Shown here: positions 8,298-17,088 of the stretch, piece by piece
Numbering within the stretch: position 1 is the first letter of the stretch
How the letters are laid out: every line of letters starts with the position of its first letter
Assembly (NCBI GenBank): GCA_017551025.1
Contig: JAFZNG010000027.1
Location: 1-49,271 of the forward strand
Length of the DNA stretch: 49,271 nt
Reading direction: 5' to 3'
From: Paludibacteraceae bacterium
Lineage (GTDB): Bacteria; Bacteroidota; Bacteroidia; Bacteroidales; Paludibacteraceae
Notes under the pieces: generated by a model
Database searches by the model: none
Seen by the model: the letters and a program-made list of their open reading frames with translations, nothing else
What the model was told of the DNA's origin: nothing
Position numbers and translations under genes: made by a program

Positions 8298-9386
8298 TTA
8301 TATCGAAAGTTTTTTGATTATTGCCTCCATCGCCTCGCGCGATTTCTCCTGCTCTTCTACCAGCCGCAACTGCGCTTTGGTTCGTACCAGATTATGCTCC
8401 GGATAGGCAATCTTATAATACGTGTCGCCGTTCAGATAATCCGTGAAGAACCGCACCGTCTGCATGTAGCTCAACAATCGGCATCCGTAAGGCAGCAATT
8501 CTTTCTCTATCTCCGTCAGGAAGGTAGCCTCCTTTAGATAACCGCGTGTATAGGCTTCAAATACCTCGAGATCGACATGAATGTTGTCTAGATTCGGGTC
8601 GTCTTCCAGTCCTGTATTGGCCGCCGTACGCATGAAGTCGCCGAAGTCGCTGAAGACGAAGCCCGGCATTACCGTGTCCAAATCGACAATACAGATCGGC
8701 CTTCCCTCTTCGTCAAACAGCACGTTATTCACCTTCGTATCACAGTGGTTGATACGCTTCACTAGTTTCCCTTCCCGAAACAGCCGCTCCGCCAGACACA
8801 TTTCCTCTCGCCGCTTATCAATCCAATCGATAATAGCTCCGCACGCAGCCTTTCTTCCTGCCTGATCTGCTGCCAGCGCTTCGTCCAACTGCTTCAATCT
8901 AAACTCCATATTATGGAAGTTGGGAATCGATTCGCACAGCGCATCAAACGGTAAATCCGACAACTGGCACTGGAACTTACCAAAAGCCTCACCCGTCAAC
9001 TCTGCCGATGCCGGAGTTACTTTCTCCTGCGAAGTGGCCGGTTCTACCAGTACATACAAGCGCCAGTAATCCCCTTCCGGCGTCTTATGATACAATTTGC
9101 CGTCCTTGGTCGGAACCAGTTGCAGCACGCGGCGCTCAATATCCTGCTCGCCTGCGGCTTCCAACTTATGCCGTATATGATCCGTCACGAGCTGAATATT
9201 GCGCATCAGGCCCTCTACATTCGTGAAGATCTTGTGGTTAATACGCTGCAGACAGTACGATTTCTCGCCAATGCGCTTTGCGCGAACAATAAACGAATCG
9301 TTAATGAATCCGATTCGTAACGGCTCTGCCTCTCCTACTTCGTTGGGGATGGCAAAATGATTCAATATATCTTTCATGTTTTCCAT
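8298..9386 (-). CDS. Phosphotransferase of the aminoglycoside/choline kinase fold, N-acetylhexosamine 1-kinase-like
   Basis: The 362-residue product has the catalytic loop HCDTKVNN (near residue 214) and the metal-binding DLDT (near 232) of the APH/choline kinase fold. The N-terminus, with GFINDSF and YCLQRINHKIF followed by GLMRNI.LVT, is like N-acetylhexosamine 1-kinase (NahK) and its Bacteroidales relatives. It probably phosphorylates an amino sugar at C1 in the cytoplasm; substrate is inferred. Two starts are possible, 9386 or the ATG three codons later; I kept the longer. It has its own promoter at 9422-9453, divergent from that of the glycyl radical enzyme. Confidence 0.75.
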   Translation of the reverse strand: MENMKDILNHFAIPNEVGEAEPLRIGFINDSFIVRAKRIGEKSYCLQRINHKIFTNVEGLMRNIQLVTDHIRHKLEAAGEQDIERRVLQLVPTKDGKLYHKTPEGDYWRLYVLVEPATSQEKVTPASAELTGEAFGKFQCQLSDLPFDALCESIPNFHNMEFRLKQLDEALAADQAGRKAACGAIIDWIDKRREEMCLAERLFREGKLVKRINHCDTKVNNVLFDEEGRPICIVDLDTVMPGFVFSDFGDFMRTAANTGLEDDPNLDNIHVDLEVFEAYTRGYLKEATFLTEIEKELLPYGCRLLSYMQTVRFFTDYLNGDTYYKIAYPEHNLVRTKAQLRLVEEQEKSREAMEAIIKKLSI

Positions 9387-9421
9387 AGATTATATTCGTG
9401 TTTTATGTCCTGTTCAGCATG

Positions 9422-9453
9422 CAAAGATACGATTTTTATTTGAATTACGCAAA
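9422..9453 (-). promoter_or_regulatory. Promoter of the sugar kinase-like gene
   Basis: On the minus strand TTTG (complement of 9450-9453) is followed after 20 nt by TATCTTTG (complement of 9422-9429), a full match to the Bacteroidota -33/-7 pair. The start codon lies about 36 nt downstream. Confidence 0.8.
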
Positions 9454-9478
9454 TATATTTTGATTTTTTGCTATTTAT

Positions 9479-9509
9479 TTGCATATGTCGCGGAAAAGCA
9501 GTACTTTTG
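9479..9509 (+). promoter_or_regulatory. Promoter of the YjjI-type gene, extended motif
   Basis: TTG (9479-9481), 20 nt, then TACTTTTG (9502-9509). The spacer begins CATATGTC and ends GAAAAGCAG, nearly the same as the promoters at 29389-29419 and 28590-28620. Transcription would begin near 9516, downstream of the ATG codons at 9479 and 9485, which argues for the start codon at 9530. Confidence 0.85.
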
Positions 9510-9529
9510 TACGCAAATACTATCCAAAT

Positions 9530-11017
9530 ATGTCTGATATCTATTCGATCGTTACATCGCGCAATCTGAGTTACGAACAGAAAGTAGTCGCCCTCGCTCA
9601 TGCGGCTGAAGATACCTTGTCGGTGATTCCTATGCCCGAAAAGACCCGCAAATACTTCGAGCAGGGCGTCATCTGTAACCTCAATGAGGGGAATGCCCCC
9701 TACCGTCCGCGGTATATCATGCCCGACTATGAGAAAGCCGTGCGCCAGGGTGTCAAGTTCCTCCAAATGGCGCCTCCCAGCGACCTGGACGAGTTGCTTA
9801 CCTTCCTGCAAGTCCTTTATCGCCACGTACCGTCTATCACGACCTATCCCGTCTTTCTCGGTGACCTGGACCGATTGGTCGAGCCCTTCATCGGCGATCT
9901 CAGCGACGAAGAAGTAAAACGCAAATTGCGCAACTTCTTCATCTATCTCGATCGCACCATTACCGACTCTTTCTGCCATGCCAACCTTGGCCCCGAAGCT
10001 ACGCGTGCCGGACGACTCATCCTGGAAGTTGATCGCGAACTGGAGCAGGCCGTTCCTAACCTTACGCTCAAGTATGATCCCTCGATTACACCCGATGAAT
10101 TCGCCGAAAAAGCGATCTATACCTCGCTCTGCGTAGCCAACCCTGCTATCTGCAACGATGCGCTCAATCGCCAAACCTACGACCGCTACGGTATCTCGTC
10201 GTGCTATAATATCCTGCCTATTGCCGGCGGTAGTTATACGCTCACCCGTCTGGTCCTGCCTCGTCTGGCCGATCTGACCGATGACTTCGAGGAATTCCTT
10301 CATCGCTTGTTGCCGGACGCTATGCTGTGCATGGCCGACTATATGAGCGAGCGCATCCGTTTTATCGTGGAGCAGTCCGGTTTCTTCGAGAGCCACTTCC
10401 TGGCAACCGAAGGCCTCGTCTCGCGCGACCGCTTCGTGGCGATGTTCGGACTGGTAGGACTGGCCGAAGCCGCCAACCACTTTGTACCCGGTAAGAAGTA
10501 CGGCACCGATCCCGAGGCTGATGCGGCTGCAGAGCAAATCATGCAGGTTATCACCGACTTCGTCTCCCGCTACGAATGTCCCTATTGCGAAATAGCCAAC
10601 CATCGTTTGTTGCTGCATGCCCAAGTAGGTATCGACTCCGATCATGGCATCACTTCCGGTATCCGTATTCCGGTAGGCGATGAACCAGAGTCTATCTACG
10701 ACCATTTGCGTCATTCTGCCCGATTCCATCGGTTTATTCCAACCGGTTGTTCGGATATCCTGCCGTTTGACATTACCGGCAAGCAAAACCCTGCAGCCGT
10801 ACTCGATATTGTCAAGGGAGCTTTCTCCCTCGGCCAGAAATATATCGCCTTCTATGCCTCCGACTCCGACTTGGTGCGTATTACCGGTTATCTGGTGAAG
10901 CGCTCGGAGATAGAGAAATGGAATAGTGGCCAAGCCGTACTCCAAAATACCACCCAACTCGGTGCACCAACCTACGCCTCGGCCCACTTAGCCAACCGCA
11001 AAGTGCGAGGTGTCTAA
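9530..11017 (+). CDS. yjjI: YjjI-type glycyl radical enzyme
   Basis: The product (495 residues from the ATG at 9530) resembles the YjjI family (formerly DUF3029) of glycyl radical enzymes, whose reaction is not established. The likely radical site is Gly453 within VRITGYLV, which matches the R[VI].GY pattern near the C-terminus of glycyl radical enzymes. Other landmarks are GISSCYNILPIAGGSYT and CPYCEIANH. The start at 9530 is preferred because the promoter -7 box (9502-9509) lies downstream of the in-frame ATGs at 9479 and 9485. The next gene is its probable activase, 20 bp downstream. Such enzymes work only without oxygen, in keeping with an anaerobe. Confidence 0.88.
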   Translation: MSDIYSIVTSRNLSYEQKVVALAHAAEDTLSVIPMPEKTRKYFEQGVICNLNEGNAPYRPRYIMPDYEKAVRQGVKFLQMAPPSDLDELLTFLQVLYRHVPSITTYPVFLGDLDRLVEPFIGDLSDEEVKRKLRNFFIYLDRTITDSFCHANLGPEATRAGRLILEVDRELEQAVPNLTLKYDPSITPDEFAEKAIYTSLCVANPAICNDALNRQTYDRYGISSCYNILPIAGGSYTLTRLVLPRLADLTDDFEEFLHRLLPDAMLCMADYMSERIRFIVEQSGFFESHFLATEGLVSRDRFVAMFGLVGLAEAANHFVPGKKYGTDPEADAAAEQIMQVITDFVSRYECPYCEIANHRLLLHAQVGIDSDHGITSGIRIPVGDEPESIYDHLRHSARFHRFIPTGCSDILPFDITGKQNPAAVLDIVKGAFSLGQKYIAFYASDSDLVRITGYLVKRSEIEKWNSGQAVLQNTTQLGAPTYASAHLANRKVRGV

Positions 11018-11049
11018 TAGCTAACAGCCCATAGCCAATGGCTAAAGTC
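11015..11049. repeat. Heptamer array containing the yjjI stop and the yjjW start
   Basis: Units taatagc, taacagc, ccatagc, caatggc and taaagtc. The array begins with the TAA stop of the upstream gene and includes the ATG (11038) and first codons of the downstream gene. Confidence 0.85.
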
Positions 11050-11757
11050 AGAAAAATCATACCGCAATCTACTGTAGACGGACCGGGCAACCGATTCGCC
11101 GTCTTTATGCAGGGCTGTAACATCCGTTGCACCTACTGCCATAATCCCGAGACGCAATCGCCGGATGACCCGGAGGCTCGCGAGATGAGTGTCGAGGATG
11201 TGTTACACGAATTGCATCCTTGTGTGCCGTTTGTGCGTGGTATTACGGTGTCCGGCGGTGAATGTATGCTCCAGGTCGAATGGCTGACCGAATTATTTCT
11301 TGCGGTTAAAGCCCTCGCCGATGAAACCGGCCATTCGCTCACTTGCCTCATCGATAGTAACGGTACGATTCCCTTTGTCCGCTATCCGGAACTCATGGCT
11401 TTGTGCGACGGTGTCATGCTTGATGTGAAATCTTGGGACGAAACGGTCTATCGCCGCCTAACCGGCGCAACCGACAATCATGTAGTCAAAGAAAACCTCC
11501 AATGGCTACTTCGTGCGCATAAACTGGAGGAGGTGCGTATCGTCTGCCTGCCCGAACGAGTGGATATAGGAAACTGCCTCAAGCACGTGGCTGAAACATT
11601 CGATTCTATCGGACGAAAAGTGCCGGTACGATTGCTGCGATTCCGTCCTCACGGAGTCGTAGGCGAACTGGCGCATCATCCCATGCCAACCGACGAACAA
11701 ATGGCCCGTTATGCTGACTTAGCAGCCCGACTCACCATCGAAGTGACCATTCGTTAG
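11038..11757 (+). CDS. yjjW: YjjW-type glycyl radical enzyme activase (radical SAM)
   Basis: A 239-residue radical SAM protein. Cys27, Cys31 and Cys34 in GCNIRCTYCHNP form the CxxxCxxC site that binds the 4Fe-4S cluster and S-adenosylmethionine. VSGGECMLQ and DSNGT are the usual next motifs. It should abstract a hydrogen atom from the radical glycine of the adjacent YjjI-type enzyme. It is shorter than activases that carry an inserted ferredoxin-like cluster domain, and I see no extra cluster motif. Its start codon and codons 2-4 fall inside a heptamer array. Confidence 0.88.
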   Translation: MAKVRKIIPQSTVDGPGNRFAVFMQGCNIRCTYCHNPETQSPDDPEAREMSVEDVLHELHPCVPFVRGITVSGGECMLQVEWLTELFLAVKALADETGHSLTCLIDSNGTIPFVRYPELMALCDGVMLDVKSWDETVYRRLTGATDNHVVKENLQWLLRAHKLEEVRIVCLPERVDIGNCLKHVAETFDSIGRKVPVRLLRFRPHGVVGELAHHPMPTDEQMARYADLAARLTIEVTIR

Positions 11758-11758
11758 C

Positions 11759-11775
11759 ATGCAATAAAATTGCAT
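11759..11775. terminator. Short hairpin after the activase gene
   Basis: atgcaat (11759-11765) pairs with attgcat (11769-11775) around an AAA loop, just after the stop codon. No T run follows on the plus strand, so this is at best a weak terminator. Confidence 0.35.
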
Positions 11776-11802
11776 ATTCACTTTCCAAAAATCCGAAAAT
11801 AC

Positions 11803-11833
11803 TTGCATATGTGCTTTTTTTTTCGTACCTTTG
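11803..11833 (+). promoter_or_regulatory. Promoter of the OPT transporter
   Basis: TTG (11803-11805), 20 nt, TACCTTTG (11826-11833). The -33 box is extended as TTGCATATGT, as in the promoters at 9479 and 29389. The start codon at 11861 is 27 nt downstream of the -7 box. Confidence 0.85.
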
Positions 11834-11860
11834 TGCCCGATTTTATAAATTAGGTACTAT

Positions 11861-13792
11861 ATGGAACAGAAGAAAAGTAAATTCACGCCGGTTCTCAAGC
11901 CGGACAAGCAGTACCCGGAGGTAACTCCTTACAGTGTACTGACTGGTGTTGTAATGGCCGTAATTTTCTCTGCTGCAGCCGCCTATCTGGGCCTGAAAGT
12001 GGGGCAGGTATTCGAAGCCGCGATTCCTATTGCTATCATTGCGGTCAGTCTGTCCTCTATTCTCAAGCGCAAAAATGCCATCGGCGAGAATGTCATGATC
12101 CAGTCGATCGGCGCCAGTTCGGGCGTTATCGTGGCCGGTGCGATTTTCACGCTGCCAGCGCTCTATATCTTGCAGGCTAAGTATCCGGACATGACCGTGA
12201 CGTTTACCCAGATCTTCTTCTCGTCCATGCTTGGTGGATGCCTCGGTATCTTGTTCCTTATTCCTTTCCGCAAGTACTTCGTGCATGAGATGGATGGCGA
12301 ATACCCCTTCCCCGAAGCAACGGCTACGACCCAGGTGCTGCTCTCCGGTGAGACCGGCGATGAGTCGAAGGGCGAGAGTGCGTCCAGCGCGAAGCCGCTG
12401 CTATGGGCTGCTGTGATAGGTGGTCTGTACGACTTTGTGGTGAGTACCTTCGGCCTTTGGACGGAGCAGATCACGACACGCATGACAGCGTGGGGTGCTA
12501 CGATGGCTGCTAAGACCAAACTGATCTTCTCGATGAATACTTCGGCGGCCGTACTCGGTCTGGGTTATATCATCGGACTGAAATATGCGGCTATTATCTG
12601 CGCAGGTTCTATCTTTATATGGTGGGTGATGATGCCTGTTATGGGTTCTATGCCCGGTTTGCAGGATATCGACCCGCTTTACCTTTATCTTAATTACGGC
12701 CGTAATATCGGTATCGGTGCCATCGCAATGGCCGGACTGATCGGTATTATCAAGTCCTGGGGTGTGATCAAGAGTGCTGTGGGCCTGATCAAAGCTGAAG
12801 GACGAAAGGTGAAAGGCGAAACTGAGACCGTTGTGCGTACTCAGCAGGATCTGAATATGAAGTTGCTGGTGATTGCTATTGCGGTAGCGCTGGTAGCCAC
12901 ACTGGTGTTCTTCTGGGTAGGCGTGCTGCATAATTTCTGGCAGGCGCTGGTAGCCTTCCTCGTCGTAACCCTCATCGCGTTCCTGTTTACGACCGTAGCA
13001 GCCAATGCCATCGCTATCGTAGGTAGCAATCCCGTAAGCGGTATGACGCTGATGACGCTGATCGTAGCCTCGGTGGTATTTGTTGCCATCGGTATGAAGG
13101 GCGCGAGCGGTATGGTAGGTGCGATGGTTATCGGTGGTGTGGTATGTACGGCGCTGGCCATGGCCGGCGGATTCATTACCGACCTGAAGATCGGTTACTG
13201 GATTGGTAGTACGCCGCGTAAACAAGAGACCTGGAAATTCCTGGGTACGCTGGTTAGTGCGGCTACGGTAGGTGGCGTCATGATGGTGCTCAACGAGACC
13301 TACGGTTTCGTAGGTAAGAACTGCCTGATTGCCCCGCAGGCCAATGCCATGGCGGCCGTGATTGAGCCGCTTATGTCAGGTCAGGGTGCACCGTGGATGC
13401 TCTACTTCGCGGGTGCCATGCTGGCGCTGGTGCTCAACTTCCTGAAGGTGCCTGTTCTGCCGTTCGCATTAGGTATGTTTATCCCGCTGCATCTAAACCT
13501 GCCGCTGCTGGTAGGTGGTGCTATCGCTTGGGCGATGGGGCGCAAGAAGGTGAGCGATGGCGAAGAGGCTGAGCAACGAGCTCAGGCTCGCCAGGAGAAA
13601 GGTACGCTCGTAGCCTCCGGATTTATTGCCGGTGGTGCCCTGATGGGTGTTGTATCGGCCATCGTAAAGTTCTGCGGTGCCGACTGGTATATGACGAGCT
13701 GGGCAGAGAGTAGCGGTGCAGCCATCCTTGGCATCGTGGCGTATCTTGCCCTTGTGGTCTACTTTATCGTTGCATCGAGAAAGACGAACTAG
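11861..13792 (+). CDS. OPT family oligopeptide transporter
   Basis: The 643-residue product is very hydrophobic with about 14-16 likely membrane segments. It begins with the typical YPEVTPYSVLTG lead-in to the first helix, then AAAYLGLKVGQVFEA. NPVSGMTLMTL (near 390) and ALGMFIPLHLNLPLLVGG (near 535) are recognisable family segments. It should import small peptides or peptide-derived compounds by proton symport across the inner membrane; the exact substrate is unknown. A hydrophilic loop near residues 311-321 is encoded by a heptamer array (12794-12823). It has its own promoter and is followed by 62 bp before the aldolase gene. Confidence 0.88.
   Translation: MEQKKSKFTPVLKPDKQYPEVTPYSVLTGVVMAVIFSAAAAYLGLKVGQVFEAAIPIAIIAVSLSSILKRKNAIGENVMIQSIGASSGVIVAGAIFTLPALYILQAKYPDMTVTFTQIFFSSMLGGCLGILFLIPFRKYFVHEMDGEYPFPEATATTQVLLSGETGDESKGESASSAKPLLWAAVIGGLYDFVVSTFGLWTEQITTRMTAWGATMAAKTKLIFSMNTSAAVLGLGYIIGLKYAAIICAGSIFIWWVMMPVMGSMPGLQDIDPLYLYLNYGRNIGIGAIAMAGLIGIIKSWGVIKSAVGLIKAEGRKVKGETETVVRTQQDLNMKLLVIAIAVALVATLVFFWVGVLHNFWQALVAFLVVTLIAFLFTTVAANAIAIVGSNPVSGMTLMTLIVASVVFVAIGMKGASGMVGAMVIGGVVCTALAMAGGFITDLKIGYWIGSTPRKQETWKFLGTLVSAATVGGVMMVLNETYGFVGKNCLIAPQANAMAAVIEPLMSGQGAPWMLYFAGAMLALVLNFLKVPVLPFALGMFIPLHLNLPLLVGGAIAWAMGRKKVSDGEEAEQRAQARQEKGTLVASGFIAGGALMGVVSAIVKFCGADWYMTSWAESSGAAILGIVAYLALVVYFIVASRKTN
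12794..12823 (+). repeat. Heptamer-like array inside the OPT transporter gene
   Basis: Units of the type ctgaagg, acgaaag, gtgaaag and gcgaaac lie in frame and encode part of a loop, EGRKVKGET. The unit type is that of the intergenic arrays at 22364 and 39497. Confidence 0.55.
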
Positions 13793-13854
13793 CATACCAG
13801 TTGACTAGAATACTAAAAAACCAAATAAATTAACTTTTTTAAATTCAAACAATT

Positions 13855-14856
13855 ATGGTAAGTTTTAAAGAATTGGGCCTCGTGAACACCCGTGAGATGT
13901 TCGCTAAGGCAATCAAGGGAGGCTATGCTATCCCTGCTTTCAATTTCAACAACATGGAGCAACTGCAGGCTATCATCAAAGCTGCTGCAGAGACCAAGTC
14001 TCCGGTGATCCTTCAGGTATCGAAAGGTGCACGTAACTACGCTAATCAGACCCTGCTCCGTTACATGGCACAGGGTGCTGTAGAGTACGCTAAGGAACTC
14101 GGTTGGGAGCATCCGCAGATCGTGCTGCACCTCGACCACGGAGATAGCTTCGAACTGTGCAAGAGCTGCGTGGACTTCGGTTTCTCGAGCGTGATGATCG
14201 ACGCTTCGCATCTTCCCTACGAGGAGAATATTGCCCTGACCAAGAAGGTCGTTGACTACGCACATCAATATGATGTAACCGTTGAGGCTGAACTCGGAGT
14301 ATTGGCAGGTGTTGAGGACGAAGTATCGTCTGCAGTTAGCCACTATACCAAACCCGAAGAGGTTGTTGACTTCGCTACCCGTACCGGTTGCGACAGCCTT
14401 GCTATCTCCATAGGTACCAGCCACGGCGCATACAAGTTCACGCCGGAGCAGTGCACCCGTGACCCGAAGACCGGTAAACTCGTTCCTCCTCCATTGGCAT
14501 TCGATGTATTGGACGCTATCATGGAGCAGCTCCCGGGCTTCCCGATCGTGCTGCACGGTTCGTCCAGCGTTCCGCAGGAGTACGTAGATATGATCAACTC
14601 GATGGGCGGCAAGTTGCCTGATGCAGTAGGTATTCCTGAGGAGCAACTCCGCAAGGCTTCTGAGAGCGCTGTTTGCAAGATCAATATCGACTCCGATAGC
14701 CGTCTGGCCTTCACCGCTGCTGTTCGCAAGGTGCTGACCGAGAAGCCGGGTGAGTTCGATCCGCGTAAGTACTGCGGCGTAGCTCGTGATTACATGGAGG
14801 AACTGTACAAGCACAAAATCATTGACGTGCTCGGTTCCAACGGCAAAGCCGAGTAA
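13855..14856 (+). CDS. fba: Class II fructose-1,6-bisphosphate aldolase
   Basis: A 333-residue zinc-dependent aldolase of glycolysis and gluconeogenesis, converting fructose 1,6-bisphosphate to two triose phosphates in the cytoplasm. Metal and phosphate sites are visible as HLDHGDS (near residue 92), EAELG (near 144), SHGAYKF (near 188), HGSSSVP (near 235) and NIDSDSR (near 278). Length is usual for the class II family. The gene after it starts 31 bp downstream across a heptamer array, so cotranscription is likely. Confidence 0.93.
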   Translation: MVSFKELGLVNTREMFAKAIKGGYAIPAFNFNNMEQLQAIIKAAAETKSPVILQVSKGARNYANQTLLRYMAQGAVEYAKELGWEHPQIVLHLDHGDSFELCKSCVDFGFSSVMIDASHLPYEENIALTKKVVDYAHQYDVTVEAELGVLAGVEDEVSSAVSHYTKPEEVVDFATRTGCDSLAISIGTSHGAYKFTPEQCTRDPKTGKLVPPPLAFDVLDAIMEQLPGFPIVLHGSSSVPQEYVDMINSMGGKLPDAVGIPEEQLRKASESAVCKINIDSDSRLAFTAAVRKVLTEKPGEFDPRKYCGVARDYMEELYKHKIIDVLGSNGKAE

Positions 14857-14888
14857 ACTGAATACTGAACACTGAAAACTGAAAGCTA
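14854..14888. repeat. Heptamer array filling the aldolase to CoA-transferase spacer
   Basis: Units taaactg, aatactg, aacactg, aaaactg, aaagcta. The first unit begins with the TAA stop of the aldolase and the last ends at the first base of the next ATG. Confidence 0.88.
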
Positions 14889-16381
14889 TGCTTCCATTTA
14901 TGTCAGCCGAACAGGCTGCCGAATTAATCCAACATGGTGACGTCTTGGGCATGGGTGGCTTTACCGCCACCGGTGTGCCCAAGGCAGTGCCGTTTGCCTT
15001 GGCGCAACGTGCGGAACGTCTGCATGCCGAAGGTAAACCTTTCCGCGTAGGTCTGGAGACCGGTGCGTCGATGGGTGACAGTTGTGACGGTGCGTTGGCA
15101 CGTGCTCACGCCGTCGAGTTCCGTACGCCGTACCAGTCCAATAAGTCCATGCGCGACGAGATCAATGCCGAGGGAACCCATTATTTCGATATGCACCTGA
15201 GCCATATGGCGCAGGACATCCGTTACGGTTTCCTTCCGAAGCCTAACTGGGCCATTATCGAGGCCTCATACGTAGGTGAGGATGGTACCATCGTACCGGC
15301 TGCCGGTATCGGTATCATGCCGACCATCTGCAACCAGGCCGACCGCATTATCATCGAGCTCAACGAGATGTTCCCGGCTGCTATGCGCGGTATGCACGAT
15401 CTCTACGAACCGCTCGACCCGCCTTACCGCAAGGAGATACCTATCTATAAGCCCTCCGACCGCTGCGGCTCGGATCATATCAAGGTAGACCCCAGCAAGA
15501 TTGCAGCTGTCGTTCGTACCAATCGCCCGAACGAGATCCCGGCCTTCACACCGGTAGATGCGATTACGGCGAAGATAGGTGAGAACGTAGCGCTCTTCCT
15601 GGAAAAGGAGATGCACGAAGGACGTATTCCTGCTACGTTCCTGCCGATCCAATCGGGTGTGGGTAATGTAGCCAATGCTGTCCTCGGTGAACTGGGTAAG
15701 AACCCGCATATCCCGCCGTTTGAGATGTATTCGGAAGTGGTTCAAGACTCCGTTGTAGACCTCATCAAAGCCGGACATTGTAAGTTCGCCAGCGGTTGCT
15801 CGTTGCGTTTGGTAGAATCGAAGATGGCGGAAGTACTGGCAGACCTCGATTTCTATCGCGATAAGCTGTTGCTCCGTCCGCAGGAGACCTCCAACAACCC
15901 GGAGATCATCCGTCGACTCGGACTGATTGCTATCAACACGGCGCTCGAGGCAGATATCTACGGAAACGTCAACTCGACGCACGTCACGGGAACGAAGATG
16001 ATGAACGGTATCGGTGGTTCGGGTGATTTTGCCCGTAACGCGTATATCTCTATCTTCACGACCGCCTCTACGGCGAAGAACGGTGCTATCTCGTCGATCG
16101 TACCGATGGTGACCCACCTCGACCATAGTGAGCACTCCGTGAAGGTGCTCGTGACCGAGCAGGGTGTAGCCGATCTGCGTGGCAAGAGTCCGCGTCAGCG
16201 TGCCGAGGAGATCATCCGTAACTGTGTGGCTCCGGAGTATCGCGAGATGCTGCGTGACTATCTGAAGTTCGCTAAGCACGGACAGACTCAGCACAACCTC
16301 TCGCTCGCTTTTGCGATGCATGAGGAGTTCCTGAAGTCCGGCGATATGCGTAACACCAAGTGGGAGAATTACCTTCGCTAA
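14888..16381 (+). CDS. Acetyl-CoA hydrolase/transferase family protein, probably succinyl-CoA:acetate CoA-transferase
   Basis: The 497-residue product belongs to the acetate CoA-transferase family (Cat1/AarC/ScpC type). Landmarks are GFTATGVPKAVP near the start, the GVGNVANAVLGEL stretch (~258), the MYSEVVQDS segment (~283) that should carry the catalytic glutamate, and GIGGSGDFARNAY (~376). It probably moves CoA between succinate or propionate and acetate in fermentation, or makes acetate from acetyl-CoA. The acceptor cannot be decided from the sequence. It lies between aldolase and clpP genes on the same strand. Confidence 0.88.
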   Translation: MLPFMSAEQAAELIQHGDVLGMGGFTATGVPKAVPFALAQRAERLHAEGKPFRVGLETGASMGDSCDGALARAHAVEFRTPYQSNKSMRDEINAEGTHYFDMHLSHMAQDIRYGFLPKPNWAIIEASYVGEDGTIVPAAGIGIMPTICNQADRIIIELNEMFPAAMRGMHDLYEPLDPPYRKEIPIYKPSDRCGSDHIKVDPSKIAAVVRTNRPNEIPAFTPVDAITAKIGENVALFLEKEMHEGRIPATFLPIQSGVGNVANAVLGELGKNPHIPPFEMYSEVVQDSVVDLIKAGHCKFASGCSLRLVESKMAEVLADLDFYRDKLLLRPQETSNNPEIIRRLGLIAINTALEADIYGNVNSTHVTGTKMMNGIGGSGDFARNAYISIFTTASTAKNGAISSIVPMVTHLDHSEHSVKVLVTEQGVADLRGKSPRQRAEEIIRNCVAPEYREMLRDYLKFAKHGQTQHNLSLAFAMHEEFLKSGDMRNTKWENYLR

Positions 16382-16398
16382 GCGGGGGTAATTTTTCC

Positions 16399-16426
16399 AA
16401 TTGTAAATTGAAAATGACAAGTTGAA
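16399..16426. repeat. Heptamer array ending at the clpP start codon
   Basis: Units aattgta, aattgaa, aatgaca and agttgaa end exactly before the ATG at 16427. Confidence 0.8.
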
Positions 16427-17086
16427 ATGAATGATTTTTTGAAGTTTGCCAAGGCGCAAGGTCTCAATACCATGCACGTGGAGAAGACCATGGAAGTCTC
16501 GGCTAATTATATCTCGCCTTCGATCCTCGAGGAGCGCCAGTTGAATGTTACCCAGATGGACGTGTTCTCGCGCCTCATGATGGACCGCATCATCTTCCTG
16601 GGTACCGAGATTAACGACTATACGGCTAACGTGATTCAGGCGCAGTTGCTCTACTTGGAATCGGCCGACTCGGAGCGAGACATCAATATCTACCTCAACA
16701 CCCCGGGTGGCTCGGTATATGCGGGCCTGGGTATCTATGACACGATGCAGTTTGTGCATGCCAAGGTAGGCACGATCTGTACCGGTATGGCTGCCTCGAT
16801 GGGTGCAATCCTGCTGGTAGCAGGTGAGAAAGGCATGCGTGCTGCATTGCCTCATTCGCGCGTCATGATCCATCAGCCGCTTGGCGGTATCCAGGGTCAA
16901 GCCTCGGATATCGAGATCACCGCACGCGAGATTCTCAAACTCAAGGACGAACTCTATCAGATCATCGCCGATCATAGCGGTCAGGCCGTGGAGCGTATCC
17001 GTCAGGACGCCGACCGCGACTACTGGATGACCTCGCACGAGGCCCTGGACTATGGTATGATTGATCGTGTATATACCCGTAAGTAA
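16427..17086 (+). CDS. clpP: ATP-dependent Clp protease proteolytic subunit
   Basis: A 219-residue serine peptidase of family S14. The nucleophile lies in [10 protein letters not shown] (~124), the histidine in SRVMIHQP (~149), and the Asp near residue 198. [19 protein letters not shown] is the usual substrate-strand region. It forms the tetradecameric chamber that degrades proteins fed by ClpX. The clpX start is 2 bp after its stop, a tight operon. Confidence 0.96.
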   Translation: MNDFLKFAKAQGLNTMHVEKTMEVSANYISPSILEERQLNVTQMDVFSRLMMDRIIFLGTEINDYTANVIQAQLLYLESADSERDINIYLNTPGGSVYAGLGIYDTMQFVHAKVGTICTGMAASMGAILLVAGEKGMRAALPHSRVMIHQPLGGIQGQASDIEITAREILKLKDELYQIIADHSGQAVERIRQDADRDYWMTSHEALDYGMIDRVYTRK

Positions 17087-17088
17087 CG

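Noticed and set aside
9374-10987. 537-codon minus-strand frame opposite yjjI
   Set aside because: It is a shadow of the glycyl radical enzyme gene and its residue composition is unlike a real protein.
12401-13225. 274-codon minus-strand frame opposite the OPT gene
   Set aside because: It is rich in His, Arg and Tyr without any fold-like pattern, as expected for the antisense of membrane-protein codons.
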